In this document: in pieces, positions 7,660 through 16,991 of the stretch
How the letters are laid out: each line of letters begins with the position of its first letter
Position numbering within the stretch: position 1 is the stretch's first letter
Origin: an uncultured Roseicyclus sp.
GTDB lineage: Bacteria > Pseudomonadota > Alphaproteobacteria > Rhodobacterales > Rhodobacteraceae
Direction: 5' to 3'
Length of the DNA stretch: 64,000 nucleotides
Assembly (NCBI GenBank): GCA_947494975.1
Contig: CANLXA010000005.1
Span: 248,001 to 312,000, forward strand
Program-made: the position numbers and the translations under genes
Notes under the pieces: model-generated
Told to the model about the DNA's origin: nothing
The model's input: the letters and a program-made list of their open reading frames with translations, nothing else
Databases searched by the model: none

Positions 7660-8979
7660 ATGACAATTTCTTCCTCGCTGAATGCGGGCGTGGCTGGCCT
7701 TTCGGTCAACGCCAGCCGCCTCGCGACCATTGCCGACAACATCGCCAATTCCGGGACCAATGGGTACAAACGTGCTGTGGCCGATTTCGCCTCCATGGTT
7801 ATCGACCAAGGCAGCGGTATCTATTCGGCCGGTGGCGTGCGGGTCACGACGCAACGGCTCATCGATCAGCCTGGCGCACTTGGCACCACCAACAACCCCA
7901 CCGATCTGGCCGTGCGCGGTCGTGGCTTCCTTCCGGTTACAACCGGGGCCGCAGTTGGTGCGCAAGCCGGCGGTGATCTGCCCTTGTTTCTTGCAACGAC
8001 GGGATCCTTCCGAACCGATGCGGACGGTTTCCTTCGGACGCCAACCGGGGTGACGTTGATGGGATGGCCCGCCAATCCCGATGGCTCCATCCCCACCTTT
8101 CCCCGCGATACCGGCGCCGGATTGGAACCGGTGCGTGTGAACGTCAATCAATTCACGTCCGAGCCGACCACACGCATTTCCCTGGGTGTCAACCTTCCGG
8201 GGACGGATACGACCGCGGGCTCGCCCGGTGATACGCGGCAATTGTCGATCGAATACTTCGACAATCTCGGGACGTCCCAATCCATCGAGGTTGAATTCAC
8301 GCCGGATGTCCCCGCGACTGGTGATCCCGCATCGAATACGTGGACAATGGTCTTGCGCGACAGCGCGTCTAACAACGCAATCGTTGGTGAATACAGCGTC
8401 GAGTTCAACGACAGCCGGGCGGATGGCGGCACCATTGCCGACGTGACGCAAGGCGTACCAGCCGTCGGTGGTGGTTGGGATTCAGGCACCGGTGCGTTGA
8501 CGGTCAACGTTTTGGGCGGTCCGATCGAAATCAATATCGGCGCACAGGGAACCGGGTCGGGCCTGACTCAGCTGTCCGACAATTTTGCACCAACCGCCAT
8601 TTCGAAGGATGGCTCGCCTGTCGGAAATCTGGTTTCGGTTGAGGTGGATGCGAACGGGTTTGTCCATGCCAATTTTGATGTCGGGATCACTCGCACGGTG
8701 TACCAGATCCCTCTGATTGATCTGCCAAATCCCAACGGCCTGATCGCCCACGACAATCAGCTCTATTCCACATCGGCCGAAAGCGGCAGCTTCTTTCTCT
8801 GGGATGCCGGAGACGGCCCCACCGGCGATGTCGTTGCCTTCGCGCTTGAAGAATCCGCTACCGACGTCGCCGCCGAATTAACCCAATTGATCCAAACGCA
8901 AAGGGCCTATTCTTCCAATGCAAAAATCATCCAGACCGTGGATGAAATGCTTCAGGAAACCACGAATATCATCCGCTGA
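7660..8979 (+). CDS. flgE: Flagellar hook protein FlgE
   Basis: A 439-residue hook subunit. The N-terminus has the rod/hook signature SSLNAGVAGLSVNASRLA with IADNIANSGTNGYKRA (about residues 20-45), and the C-terminus closes with the heptad segment TQLIQTQRAYSSNAKIIQTVDEML, typical of the flg axial family. The start at 7660 follows AGAAAGGTG; an in-frame ATG-like start at 7609 adds 17 unrelated residues. It is the first gene of flgE-flgK-flgL-flgI, the last three joined by short overlaps. It is exported through the flagellar type III apparatus and polymerises into the hook. Confidence 0.95.
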   Translation: MTISSSLNAGVAGLSVNASRLATIADNIANSGTNGYKRAVADFASMVIDQGSGIYSAGGVRVTTQRLIDQPGALGTTNNPTDLAVRGRGFLPVTTGAAVGAQAGGDLPLFLATTGSFRTDADGFLRTPTGVTLMGWPANPDGSIPTFPRDTGAGLEPVRVNVNQFTSEPTTRISLGVNLPGTDTTAGSPGDTRQLSIEYFDNLGTSQSIEVEFTPDVPATGDPASNTWTMVLRDSASNNAIVGEYSVEFNDSRADGGTIADVTQGVPAVGGGWDSGTGALTVNVLGGPIEINIGAQGTGSGLTQLSDNFAPTAISKDGSPVGNLVSVEVDANGFVHANFDVGITRTVYQIPLIDLPNPNGLIAHDNQLYSTSAESGSFFLWDAGDGPTGDVVAFALEESATDVAAELTQLIQTQRAYSSNAKIIQTVDEMLQETTNIIR

Positions 8980-9012
8980 TCGGCGGATGATGTCCGGGTT
9001 TGATCCCGTACC

Positions 9013-10476
9013 ATGAGCATCTCATCCGCCCTTTCGAACGCCCTGAGCGGGCTCTCCGCCTCGGCACGCGCGGCCAATGTCGTTTCCTCCAATATCGCCA
9101 ATGCGATGACGGAAGGATACGGCACGCGCCGCCTTGACTTGGCCTCCCGTATGAACGGAAGCGAGGGATCTGGTGTGCGGGTTGTTGGCGTCAGCCGGCA
9201 GGAGGATACGGTGCTCCTCGCTCAGCGCCGCCTGTCAAGCGCGAATCTCGGTGCAAACCAGACCACGGCAGATTTCATGGCCCGGCTGGAGGGCCTGATC
9301 GGTGTCCCGGATACGCCCGGCAGTTTGTCAGCACAATTGGCTGAATTCGAAGGGCAGATGATCTCGGCGGCCAACAGCCCCTGGAACGACACATTGCTGA
9401 CAAACGCCGTCGACGGCGCTCAATCGCTGGTTAACACCATCAACGCGATCAGTTCGGGGATTCAGGATGAGCGCTTCCGCGCGGATACCGATATCGATCG
9501 CGCCGTCGGGCAGATCAATTCCGCACTTGAAGGCCTGGAAGACCTGAACAAACGCATTCTCTCAGCGACGGCCAAAGGCGGAGAGGTTGCATCGCTCATG
9601 GACGCGCAGGCTCAATTGGTTGAGCAGGTCGCTCCCTACATTCCTATTCAAACACGCCGCGAAACCAATGGTGCGTTGCAGATCTACAGCGATGATGGTC
9701 ATGTCCTGCTTGGTCATCGGGCGGCCCAACTGGGTTTCGACCGCGCGCCCGGGATGGATCCTTTCCTTTCCCTCGAAACCGGCAATATCTCCGGCCTCAC
9801 CTTGAACGGGCGTCCGCTGCGCCTCGATGGCACCTACCCCGCATTTGACGGGGGCCAACTTAGCGCAATGTTTCAGGTTCGCGATACGCTGGGGCCGGAG
9901 GCTCAGGCACGCCTCGATGGCGTGGCCCGGGATTTGGCCGAGCGCTTCGATAGGCCTGGTCTGGATGCAACCATCGCCGCCGGATCACCTGGCCTGTTCA
10001 CCGATGCAGGTGGGTTTGTTGATGGCGTGAACGAGGTCGGCCTTGCTGGCCGCTTGCGGCTTAACGCGGCGGTCATGCCCGCAGAGGGTGGTGCCGTATG
10101 GCGTCTCCGTGACGGGTTGGGGGCAGCAGTCGAAGGCCCCTCGGGAAATGCCACTTTTCTGACCGCACAGATTGATGCGATGGCCGCGACCCTGCCCACG
10201 GCGTCCGCTGCGTTTTCACCAACCTCGCGGTCACTGTCTGGCCTGATATCGGAGAACCTGTCGGTCGCTGGGCTGGGGCGCTCCTCCGCGGAGATGAAAC
10301 TCAGCCAGGCGGCAGCGCGCCATACGACTTTGGAGACCGCCGAACTGGCCAGCGGAGTGGACACTGATGACGAATTGCAACGCCTCCTGCGCATCGAACA
10401 GATGTATGCCGCCAATGCCCGCGTCATCACGGTTTCGGAAGAAATGATGGATGAGCTGATGAGGATCGCACGATGA
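9013..10476 (+). CDS. flgK: Hook-associated protein 1 FlgK
   Basis: A 487-residue hook-filament junction protein. The axial-family N-terminus (ALSNALSGLSASARAANVV, then SSNIANAMTEGYGTRR) and the C-terminal helix (LLRIEQMYAANARVITVSEEMMDELMRIA) are both intact. The protein lies between FlgE and FlgL in gene order, which fits its place between hook and filament. Its stop overlaps the flgL start by four bases (10473-10476), indicating coupled translation. Confidence 0.95.
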   Translation: MSISSALSNALSGLSASARAANVVSSNIANAMTEGYGTRRLDLASRMNGSEGSGVRVVGVSRQEDTVLLAQRRLSSANLGANQTTADFMARLEGLIGVPDTPGSLSAQLAEFEGQMISAANSPWNDTLLTNAVDGAQSLVNTINAISSGIQDERFRADTDIDRAVGQINSALEGLEDLNKRILSATAKGGEVASLMDAQAQLVEQVAPYIPIQTRRETNGALQIYSDDGHVLLGHRAAQLGFDRAPGMDPFLSLETGNISGLTLNGRPLRLDGTYPAFDGGQLSAMFQVRDTLGPEAQARLDGVARDLAERFDRPGLDATIAAGSPGLFTDAGGFVDGVNEVGLAGRLRLNAAVMPAEGGAVWRLRDGLGAAVEGPSGNATFLTAQIDAMAATLPTASAAFSPTSRSLSGLISENLSVAGLGRSSAEMKLSQAAARHTTLETAELASGVDTDDELQRLLRIEQMYAANARVITVSEEMMDELMRIAR

Positions 10477-11483
10477 CCTTCACCACATTCGGCGACATGG
10501 CGCAGTTCAACATGTTGCGACGCGATGGAGCGCAACTCAAATCCGACCTTACTCGCCTGACGAGCGAGCTGGCGAGTGGACGCAAAGCCGATCTCGGTCG
10601 TGCTTTGGGAGGCAACTTTTCCACGCTCGCCGATATCACGCGAAGTCTCAGATTGAACTCCAGCTTCAGCGCCTCCGTCGCCGAAGCGGCGATCACGGCG
10701 GAGGGGCGCCAGACATCGCTGGGCCGTGTCGCGGCAGAGTTGGACGGCTTTGCGCCAAGGCTCCTCGCCGTCTCCGGCGCAGGGAGCCAAAACGATATGC
10801 AGCTCAGTCTTGCGGGCGGGACGGACCGGTTTGAGCAGGCCGTCAACGCCCTGAATACACGTATAGCCGGGCGTAGTCTGTTTTCCGCAGACGATCCCGA
10901 AGCATCACCCCTCATCAGCGGTGACGCGATCATGACGGAATTGAGGACCCTCGTGGCGACTACGACCGATGCTGCCACGATGGAGGCCGATATTCGCGCC
11001 TGGTTCAGCGATGCCGGTGGAGGGTACGAGACCGTGGCCTGGCAAGGCGGTGCCGGAAATCCTCCCGACGTATTGCTGAGCGAAGGGCAATCGGCCAAGA
11101 CGGGTGTCACAGCGCTTGACCCGGCGATCCGGGAAAGCCTGATCGGTTTGTCGCTTGCGGCTCTGGCATCCGAGCAGGCTGCGCCACTCACGGAACCAGA
11201 ACAGCGTGCTTTGGTCACGGCGGCCGCGGAACAAATGATACGCGGCGAGCAGGACCTGATCAGCCTGCGCGCAAGACTTGGCAGTGAAGAAGCACGTATC
11301 GAAGAAGCCCGCGTCGCCACGGAAACCGCCCGCGCCAGCCTCGAAATTGAATATGGCCGCCTTGTGGAAGCTGATCCCTACGAAACGGCGACGGACCTTG
11401 AAACCGTCAATACGCGGCTCGAAAGCCTCTATATCCTCACCGCGCGCTTGTCGCGCCTTAGCCTGACGGAGTTCATCCGGTGA
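10473..11483 (+). CDS. flgL: Hook-associated protein 3 FlgL (flagellin-like)
   Basis: A 336-residue flagellin homologue. The N-terminal helix includes FGDMAQFNMLRRDGAQLKSD and TSELASGRKADLG, as in flagellin and FlgL, and the C-terminal helix contains ETVNTRLESLYILTARLSRLSLTEFIR. Encoded between flgK and flgI with four-base overlaps on both sides. FlgL links FlgK to the flagellin filament. The length and gene position separate it from FliC at 34148. Confidence 0.92.
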   Translation: MTFTTFGDMAQFNMLRRDGAQLKSDLTRLTSELASGRKADLGRALGGNFSTLADITRSLRLNSSFSASVAEAAITAEGRQTSLGRVAAELDGFAPRLLAVSGAGSQNDMQLSLAGGTDRFEQAVNALNTRIAGRSLFSADDPEASPLISGDAIMTELRTLVATTTDAATMEADIRAWFSDAGGGYETVAWQGGAGNPPDVLLSEGQSAKTGVTALDPAIRESLIGLSLAALASEQAAPLTEPEQRALVTAAAEQMIRGEQDLISLRARLGSEEARIEEARVATETARASLEIEYGRLVEADPYETATDLETVNTRLESLYILTARLSRLSLTEFIR

Positions 11484-12583
11484 TCCGATTCCTTGCGCTC
11501 GTAATAACTGCGACGATGCTTGCGACAGCAGCGCTGGCCACTCCGATCAGGATCAAGGATCTGGTGGAGTTCGATGGCGTGCGTGGCAACGATCTGGTAG
11601 GCTACGGCCTGGTCGTGGGTCTGAACGGCACCGGTGACGGGCTGCGCAATGCCCCATTCACCGAAGAGATCATGGTGAACATTCTCGAACGGCTTGGAGT
11701 GAACGTTACGGGCGAGCAATTTCGCCCTCAGAATGTCGCCGCCGTCATAGTAACCTCAACCCTGCCGCCATTCGCCAGGCAGGGTGGGCAGATTGACATC
11801 ACGGTTTCTGCGATCGGCGATGCCGACAGTCTGCTGGGCGGAACGCTGGTCATGACCCCGCTCACTGCGGCAGACGGCGAAATATATGCGGTCGCCCAAG
11901 GCGCGGTGATCGCGGGCGGCGCATCCGCTGAAGGGGACGGAGCGCAAGTTGTTCAGGGCGTCCCGACGGCGGGCGTGATCCCGGCCGGCGCGCGCGTGGA
12001 ACGCGAGGTTGGATTTGACTTCACAGATATGGCCCAAATTCGCCTTGCCCTGCGATCTCCGGATTTTACGACGGCCGCTCGGATAGAAGTCGCGATAAAT
12101 ACCGAATTCGGCCGTGGCGTCGCTGCAATGCTCGACGCTGGCACTGTCCTTCTTGATATCGAGCGCACACGGGCGCCGTCACCGGCGCACGCAATAACAC
12201 GGGTCGAGAACATCCTGGTCGAACCAGAAACGCGCGCCCGCGTGGTCGTTGATCAGAGGTCCGGGACAATCGTTATGGGTGAGGATGTCCGCATCAGCCG
12301 CGTGGCTGTCGCGCAAGGCAACCTGACACTTCGTATAGAAGAAGAGCCCATTGTTGTTCAGCCAAATCCCTTCGCAGAAGGGGAAACCGTAGTGGTTCCG
12401 AGGACCCAGGCCGACTTGCTTGAAGATCCCGGCACTCGGCTGGCAGAAATCCGCGGCGGCACATCTCTTTCGGAAGTTGTTGGCGCGTTGAATGCACTCG
12501 GTGTTTCGCCAAGAGACATGATCGACATTCTATCGAGCATCGAAGCTGCTGGCGCTTTGCACGCAGAGTTCATTGTAAGGTAG
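11480..12583 (+). CDS. flgI: Flagellar P-ring protein FlgI
   Basis: A 367-residue periplasmic ring protein. A Sec signal peptide (about residues 1-20, ending ATAALA) precedes the family signature RIKDLVEFDGVRGNDLVGYG followed by LVVGLNGTGDG. The protein keeps the long conserved core and ends with the family-type MIDILSSIEAAGALHAEFIV segment. The P ring surrounds the rod in the peptidoglycan layer and needs FlgA, which is encoded at 27674. It is the last gene of the flgE operon and is followed by a 415-base spacer. Confidence 0.96.
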   Translation: MIRFLALVITATMLATAALATPIRIKDLVEFDGVRGNDLVGYGLVVGLNGTGDGLRNAPFTEEIMVNILERLGVNVTGEQFRPQNVAAVIVTSTLPPFARQGGQIDITVSAIGDADSLLGGTLVMTPLTAADGEIYAVAQGAVIAGGASAEGDGAQVVQGVPTAGVIPAGARVEREVGFDFTDMAQIRLALRSPDFTTAARIEVAINTEFGRGVAAMLDAGTVLLDIERTRAPSPAHAITRVENILVEPETRARVVVDQRSGTIVMGEDVRISRVAVAQGNLTLRIEEEPIVVQPNPFAEGETVVVPRTQADLLEDPGTRLAEIRGGTSLSEVVGALNALGVSPRDMIDILSSIEAAGALHAEFIVR

Positions 12584-12998
12584 AATCAGGCCTGCGAAAC
12601 GACGTGACATGGCCGGCGATAGTTGGAAAATCTTCAGGATGAACGGCCTTAGCTCCTGATCGGTCATTTCTGGCCAAATCTACACTTCGAAGAGATCTCC
12701 ACACGAAGGCCTTTCCGAACAGCAGCTGCCCTTTGTGCGACCAACAACAGGTCGACCACGGAACATACCTGGCTGGCCAGAACGGGTTTCGACTGCGGCC
12801 ATCGCTCGTTGACAAATGGGATGCTTAGCCGCGTCGCACGGGCCGCGCGATATGAGCCCCGTTGCTCGAACGCAGCTAACTTAAGATCCACCATTAGGTT
12901 AGAGATGAAGACTCCCTGCTGTCATTATTGGGCAGTCAACTTAGGACCGAGATGGGCGACCGGGCAGGATACCTGCGTCAAGTCGCAATCCGCTCGAT
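12584..12998. other. 415-base spacer between convergent flgI and an unknown gene
   Basis: No convincing gene is seen here. Base composition is clearly less GC-rich than the flanks (about 50-57% in the lines counted), and the two short minus-strand frames (81 and 76 residues) overlap each other and have no family resemblance. Small palindromes such as CTTCGAAG are present, but no hairpin followed by a T-run. It separates two convergent flagellar operons and is longer than any other spacer in the cluster. It may be a decayed or acquired remnant. Confidence 0.4.
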
Positions 12999-13481
12999 CT
13001 ATCGGATTTGCCGAAGACGTCGCACAACGATGCGTGCCACAGGCCCAGGGAGTGATTTGAGCGTTTCGATCCTTGCGCCGCGATCAAGTTTGCTCAGCAG
13101 CCTTGCAATCACGGCAGGGTGCTCGCTCCCCAATGTCGCACGATCAAGATTTGACGCGAGACGCGCCTCTACTCCGGGCCGGTCATCTTGTGGACCGTTC
13201 GAGGGCGAGGCAATTGAACCGTTGAGCGTTTCGCCAGGTGTTGGAGGCGCCGCTTTCTTTGCGCCATTCCCTGATCCAGCGTTGCTGCGGAGTCTTTCCA
13301 ACAGTCGGTTGCGATGCCAGGCCGCCCGGCTTGCATCCACCTCCAACCCGACGGTTGTCAGATCAGGGTTGTCTGCGCGGAGTTTTTTCATGCCTTCCGG
13401 CCCCAGCAGCGACGACAAGACACTCATCTTCTCGGCTTTGGATACGGGGACGTTTGGTGCGTGATTTGGATTGGACTGCAT
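12999..13481 (-). CDS. Hypothetical flagellar-cluster protein, 160 residues
   Basis: I do not recognise a named family. The protein is soluble, with no signal peptide or membrane helix. The N-terminal third is predicted helical (KMSVLSSLLGPEGMKKLRADN), a Pro/Ser/Gly-rich linker follows, and the C-terminal third has HPAVIARLLSKLDRGARIET and a basic tail ending RRLRQIR. It is the last gene of a minus-strand block fliF-fliH-fliN-fliP, 37 bases after fliP, so it is probably transcribed with the export and switch genes. A role as an assembly factor is possible but unproven. Confidence 0.7.
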   Translation of the reverse strand: MQSNPNHAPNVPVSKAEKMSVLSSLLGPEGMKKLRADNPDLTTVGLEVDASRAAWHRNRLLERLRSNAGSGNGAKKAAPPTPGETLNGSIASPSNGPQDDRPGVEARLASNLDRATLGSEHPAVIARLLSKLDRGARIETLKSLPGPVARIVVRRLRQIR

Positions 13482-13518
13482 GAGATCCTCCGAAAAATGT
13501 TGCAGGGCTGTTACGTGG

Positions 13519-14262
13519 TCAGAAGTAACTTCGGACCAACGCGCCGGTAATCAGGGCCCATCCGTCCGCGACGACGAAGAAGGCCAGTTTGAAGGGGAGC
13601 GCGACGATGGCGGGTGGCACCATCATCATGCCCATGGACATCAAGATCGCCGCTACGACGAGGTCGATAACGAGGAACGGCAGAAAGATCAGGAATCCGA
13701 TCTGAAACGCGCGCTCCACCTCGCTGAGCATGAAGGCCGGCACAAGGACGGAGGCGTCGGGATCCGCCACCTCAGACCCCGGGCGCATTTCAACGAGTGC
13801 GACGAGTGTGGATTGGTCGACGCGATTGAGCATGAAGCCGCGAAACGGATCGTAGATAAGCGGCACCGCTTCCTCGACGGTCAAATCTCCCGCCGCCAGT
13901 GGGGCAATGCCGGACGCGTAGGCGGCCTCGAATACCGGTGCCATGACGAAATAGGTCAGGAAGAGCGCGAGGCTCACGATAAGCATGTTTGGTGGCGATT
14001 GCTGCAACCCGATCGCCTGCCGGAGGATCGACAGCACCGTGACGATGAACGGAAAGCACGTCACCATCACGGCGAGACCCGGTGCGAGGCTGAGAATGGT
14101 GATCAGCGCGATCAACTGGAGGGACCGCGCCGTCAGGCTACCGCCGTCGCCGAAATCCAATGTGACCTCCTGGGCGTGCAGCAATCCCGGCAGAGCTGCC
14201 GCCGCGAAGATCAAAAGGAGGAAGAGGGTCGGCTTAGCCTTCCACATTGCCGCGATCCACAA
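13519..14262 (-). CDS. fliP: Flagellar type III export protein FliP
   Basis: A 247-residue membrane component of the export gate. An N-terminal signal-like helix precedes LQLIALITILSLAPGLAVMV and the conserved FPFIVTVLSILRQAIGLQQSPPN. Near the C-terminus are FMLSEVERAFQIGFLIFLPF and DLVVAAILMSMGMMMVPP, all FliP hallmarks. The start at 14262 overlaps fliN by 29 bases; the ATG at 14247 is an alternative with a smaller overlap. FliP works with FliQ and FliR, which are encoded elsewhere in this cluster. Confidence 0.95.
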   Translation of the reverse strand: MWIAAMWKAKPTLFLLLIFAAAALPGLLHAQEVTLDFGDGGSLTARSLQLIALITILSLAPGLAVMVTCFPFIVTVLSILRQAIGLQQSPPNMLIVSLALFLTYFVMAPVFEAAYASGIAPLAAGDLTVEEAVPLIYDPFRGFMLNRVDQSTLVALVEMRPGSEVADPDASVLVPAFMLSEVERAFQIGFLIFLPFLVIDLVVAAILMSMGMMMVPPAIVALPFKLAFFVVADGWALITGALVRSYF

Positions 14263-14521
14263 GGTCGGTCACACGGACCGCCAGTTGACCCGCGCGGTCC
14301 CCGTCCAGTTCCACCAATTCGCCCTCCGCGATGATCTTGTCGCCGACCCAGAGGCTGACTTTATCCTCGATACGGCTATCGAGAGGCAGAACGGTTTCGG
14401 GGTCCATCGCCAACATCTCGGAAAGACGCGGCCGCGCCTTGCCGACGCAAACGCGGATCTCGATCGGAACCGAATGCAGGGCTGAGGCGCGTTGGGTTTG
14501 GGGGGTCATGTCGGACATCAA
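14234..14521 (-). CDS. fliN: Flagellar switch protein FliN
   Basis: A 95-residue single SpoA-domain protein of normal FliN length. The signature SVPIEIRVCVGKARPRLSEM is followed by LPLDSRIEDKVSLWVGDKIIAEGELVELD, the C-ring beta-domain. It forms the bottom of the C ring with FliM and binds FliH. Encoded between fliH and fliP with overlaps on both sides. Neither fliM nor fliG is in the window, so the rest of the switch must be encoded elsewhere. Confidence 0.92.
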   Translation of the reverse strand: MMSDMTPQTQRASALHSVPIEIRVCVGKARPRLSEMLAMDPETVLPLDSRIEDKVSLWVGDKIIAEGELVELDGDRAGQLAVRVTDLVDRGNVEG

Positions 14522-15150
14522 GCAGCTCCTTGGGACAGGGTCGGTTCTGGCGTCTCGGCCTCCGCGATCTGCGCGCGGAAGCCTGCAATCGCTTCGGTAA
14601 TGCGCGCGGCGGCGCCAGCCATATCGAGGTCACGGCGATCAGCGCCGGCACGGATAGAAACTTGCCCTTCGGCATAGGCGGGCTCGGCGCGAACGGTGGC
14701 GTCCAGTTCCGTTTCGTCGATCAGACGCTCGAGGCTGGCGCAGGCGTTGGGAGCCGCGACAATGACGATGCGAGCGTCTGCCTGGGCATCCGCCAAGCTC
14801 CCCAATTCCGCCAGAACGTTCGGCGCGACGGCAGCCGCAGCCATTTGAGGAAGCAATGTCGCGCTGACCTCTTCAAAGAATGGCCCCAATGCCGCGAGCA
14901 CGTCGCGACGTGCGGCATCATATGTCAGCCTCGCCTCGGCGAGGTTCTTGGCGAGGTCCACGGCAACGCTGCTGCGTTCATTGGCTTCGGCGGCAGCACA
15001 ATCGGCCCAACCGTTTTTGTAACCACTATCGTAGGCCTCAAGCGCGTCTGGCTCCGACATCGGCACGGAGGACTGGGCCGATGCGCCGTCAAGATCGGCC
15101 AACCCATGTGCGGTGCTTCCGAAATCCTGAAGAGAGAGTTTACGGGTCAT
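14518..15150 (-). CDS. fliH: FliH-like flagellar export ATPase regulator
   Basis: A 210-residue soluble protein encoded between fliF and fliN, the place of fliH. The middle is Ala/Glu-rich and helical (DLAKNLAEARLTYDAARRDV), followed by a C-terminal part with RIVIVAAPNACASLERLIDE, the stator-subunit-E-like fold of FliH. FliH binds the ATPase FliI and docks it on FliN. Sequence identity in this family is low, so the call rests on position, length and helical pattern. Four-base overlaps join it to both neighbours. Confidence 0.72.
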   Translation of the reverse strand: MTRKLSLQDFGSTAHGLADLDGASAQSSVPMSEPDALEAYDSGYKNGWADCAAAEANERSSVAVDLAKNLAEARLTYDAARRDVLAALGPFFEEVSATLLPQMAAAAVAPNVLAELGSLADAQADARIVIVAAPNACASLERLIDETELDATVRAEPAYAEGQVSIRAGADRRDLDMAGAAARITEAIAGFRAQIAEAETPEPTLSQGAA

Positions 15151-16916
15151 CGGACGGCATCCTCATCTTCGTCCATCCAGCTCCGCAGGATTTGTACCGT
15201 CTCTTCTTCCCGCTCGGAGATCAGACGCCGCAGACGATTCACAGGGTCGAGGTCAACGAGATCCTGTTCTGTCTCCTCACTCATCGCACCGGACATCATC
15301 ATCGGAAGGGCGTCATCGAACGCATTTCCCATGCTGGTCATCTGGGGAGAGCTTGCGCCACCGCTCGAGGTCTTTCCCGCCCCGATCGCCGGGAAGTTCG
15401 TTTCGGTCGCCATCGGCAGACTGCCAGGATCAAAGCCTTCGGGATCATCCAGTTCCGCGACAGGGGCGGGCAATCCTGCCGCGGGTTCAAGGGGGGGCAG
15501 GGAATTGTTCGGGCCTTCTGCGGTCTCTGCCGGACGGCTCAGCATCGGGCGAAGCAGGCCAAATATGATGCCTAGGGCCACAATCGCCAGCAGCAGCGTC
15601 TGAATAATACGCCCGATATCGATATTCAGGCGATCCGCGAATCCGGGTTCTGTCAGGTCGGTGATTGCAGCCGCATCGAACGCCATCGACTGGATCGTGA
15701 CTTGATCGCCGCGCTCGACAACGTACCCGATCGCAGAGCGGACCAATTCCGTCAGAGCCTCCAGTTCGGCATCGGGACGGGGCACCGTCGTGGCACTGCC
15801 GTCGGCACCGATCTCTTCGACTCCGTTCAGAAGGACGGCAACCGTGATCCGGCGCACATCACCCGGCTCCCGCTCCACCTCCCGTTGCAGTTCCGAGAGA
15901 TCAAAGGTGACCCGCTCACGCGACTCGGTGATCTGCGCCGAAGATCCTTCCCCGCCCCCCGCATCTCCGTCCGGCAGGTTCGATGCAACAGTGACACCGG
16001 CACCGGCAGCATCTTGTGTGGCGTTGTCCATTTCTTCGGTTTCTGTCGCGATGATCACGCGGCTTTCGGGATCGATCACGCGTTCGAGGATCGTCTCGCG
16101 GGCCGTTTCCAGCTCGACCGACACTTGCACCACGGCGTTTCCGGGGCCGACCCGCGCCGCAAGAAGGCGTTCGATATCCGTGCGCATTTGATCGGCGCGG
16201 CTTGCGGCATCGGCCGCTGGCGTCATCTGCTCCTGCGCCCCCATGACCTGGCCGGAATCGGCGTCGACCACAGTGACGTTGTCAGGGCTCAACCCCGGAA
16301 CGGAGGAGGCGACGAGGTAGCGCAGTGCCTGTGCATGCCCCGGCGCGAGGCCACCCGCCGCGGGACGTATCGCGACGGATGCGGTGACATCCTGCGTCGG
16401 TTGAAACGGATCGGAGGACGGATTCGCAATATGGACACGCGCAGCGCGAATCGCGGGGGAGGCGATGATGGTTCGCGACAGCTCCCCCTCTTTCGCGCGC
16501 CAATAGGCGGCGTCGAACATCTGCGATGTGGTGCCAAATCCCGAGAGAGAATCAAGGAGTTCATACCCCTGAGGGCCATTTGCCGGCAGGCCCTCACCGG
16601 CCAGTTGCATACGTAGAGAATCGCGCTGTGCAGCATCGACAAGGATCGTGTCACCCTCGACGCGATGGGCAACGCCACGCGCCGAAATCGCCTCAACCAC
16701 CTCACCTGCGGCGGCCGGATCCAACCCACTATAGAGAAGAGCGTAAGACGGCTGAGACGCAATGCGCGTCAAGATGACCAACACCACGACGAGCGCTGCG
16801 ATACCTCCGATCAGCAGGCCCCGCCGGCGTCCATCCATCCCGTTCCATAGCTCCAGCAGCGTGTTCACCGCATCACCTTTCGCATCGACCCATTCTGGCC
16901 CGTTGAGGTCAGACAT
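15147..16916 (-). CDS. fliF: Flagellar MS-ring protein FliF
   Basis: A 589-residue MS-ring protein of usual length. A membrane helix near residues 30-50 (LLIGGIAALVVVLVILTRI) is followed by the ring-building YALLYSGLDPAAAGEVVEAI and the QLAGEGLPANGPQGYELLD segment. A second membrane helix lies near residues 450-470, after which a cytoplasmic tail carries acidic residues and RRLISEREEETVQILRSWM, the FliG-binding end. It heads the minus-strand operon fliF-fliH-fliN-fliP-unknown. A CtrA-like box lies in the divergent spacer before it. Confidence 0.95.
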   Translation of the reverse strand: MSDLNGPEWVDAKGDAVNTLLELWNGMDGRRRGLLIGGIAALVVVLVILTRIASQPSYALLYSGLDPAAAGEVVEAISARGVAHRVEGDTILVDAAQRDSLRMQLAGEGLPANGPQGYELLDSLSGFGTTSQMFDAAYWRAKEGELSRTIIASPAIRAARVHIANPSSDPFQPTQDVTASVAIRPAAGGLAPGHAQALRYLVASSVPGLSPDNVTVVDADSGQVMGAQEQMTPAADAASRADQMRTDIERLLAARVGPGNAVVQVSVELETARETILERVIDPESRVIIATETEEMDNATQDAAGAGVTVASNLPDGDAGGGEGSSAQITESRERVTFDLSELQREVEREPGDVRRITVAVLLNGVEEIGADGSATTVPRPDAELEALTELVRSAIGYVVERGDQVTIQSMAFDAAAITDLTEPGFADRLNIDIGRIIQTLLLAIVALGIIFGLLRPMLSRPAETAEGPNNSLPPLEPAAGLPAPVAELDDPEGFDPGSLPMATETNFPAIGAGKTSSGGASSPQMTSMGNAFDDALPMMMSGAMSEETEQDLVDLDPVNRLRRLISEREEETVQILRSWMDEDEDAVR

Positions 16917-16929
16917 ACCGCCCGCACGA

Positions 16930-16944
16930 TTAACAATCGGTTAG
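16930..16944. promoter_or_regulatory. CtrA-like box in the divergent fliF / fliL spacer
   Basis: TTAA-CAATCGG-TTAG matches seven of eight bases of the CtrA consensus. It lies 14 bases upstream of fliF (minus strand) and 48 upstream of fliL (plus strand), so it could control both divergent operons. Confidence 0.5.
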
Positions 16945-16991
16945 TGCCTTCCCTCTAAAACGACGAAGAACGAAACAGGATCATGTGAGAC

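Noticed and set aside
12570-12894. Two overlapping short minus-strand frames in the flgI spacer
   Set aside because: They overlap each other, have no resemblance to known proteins and no ribosome binding site.
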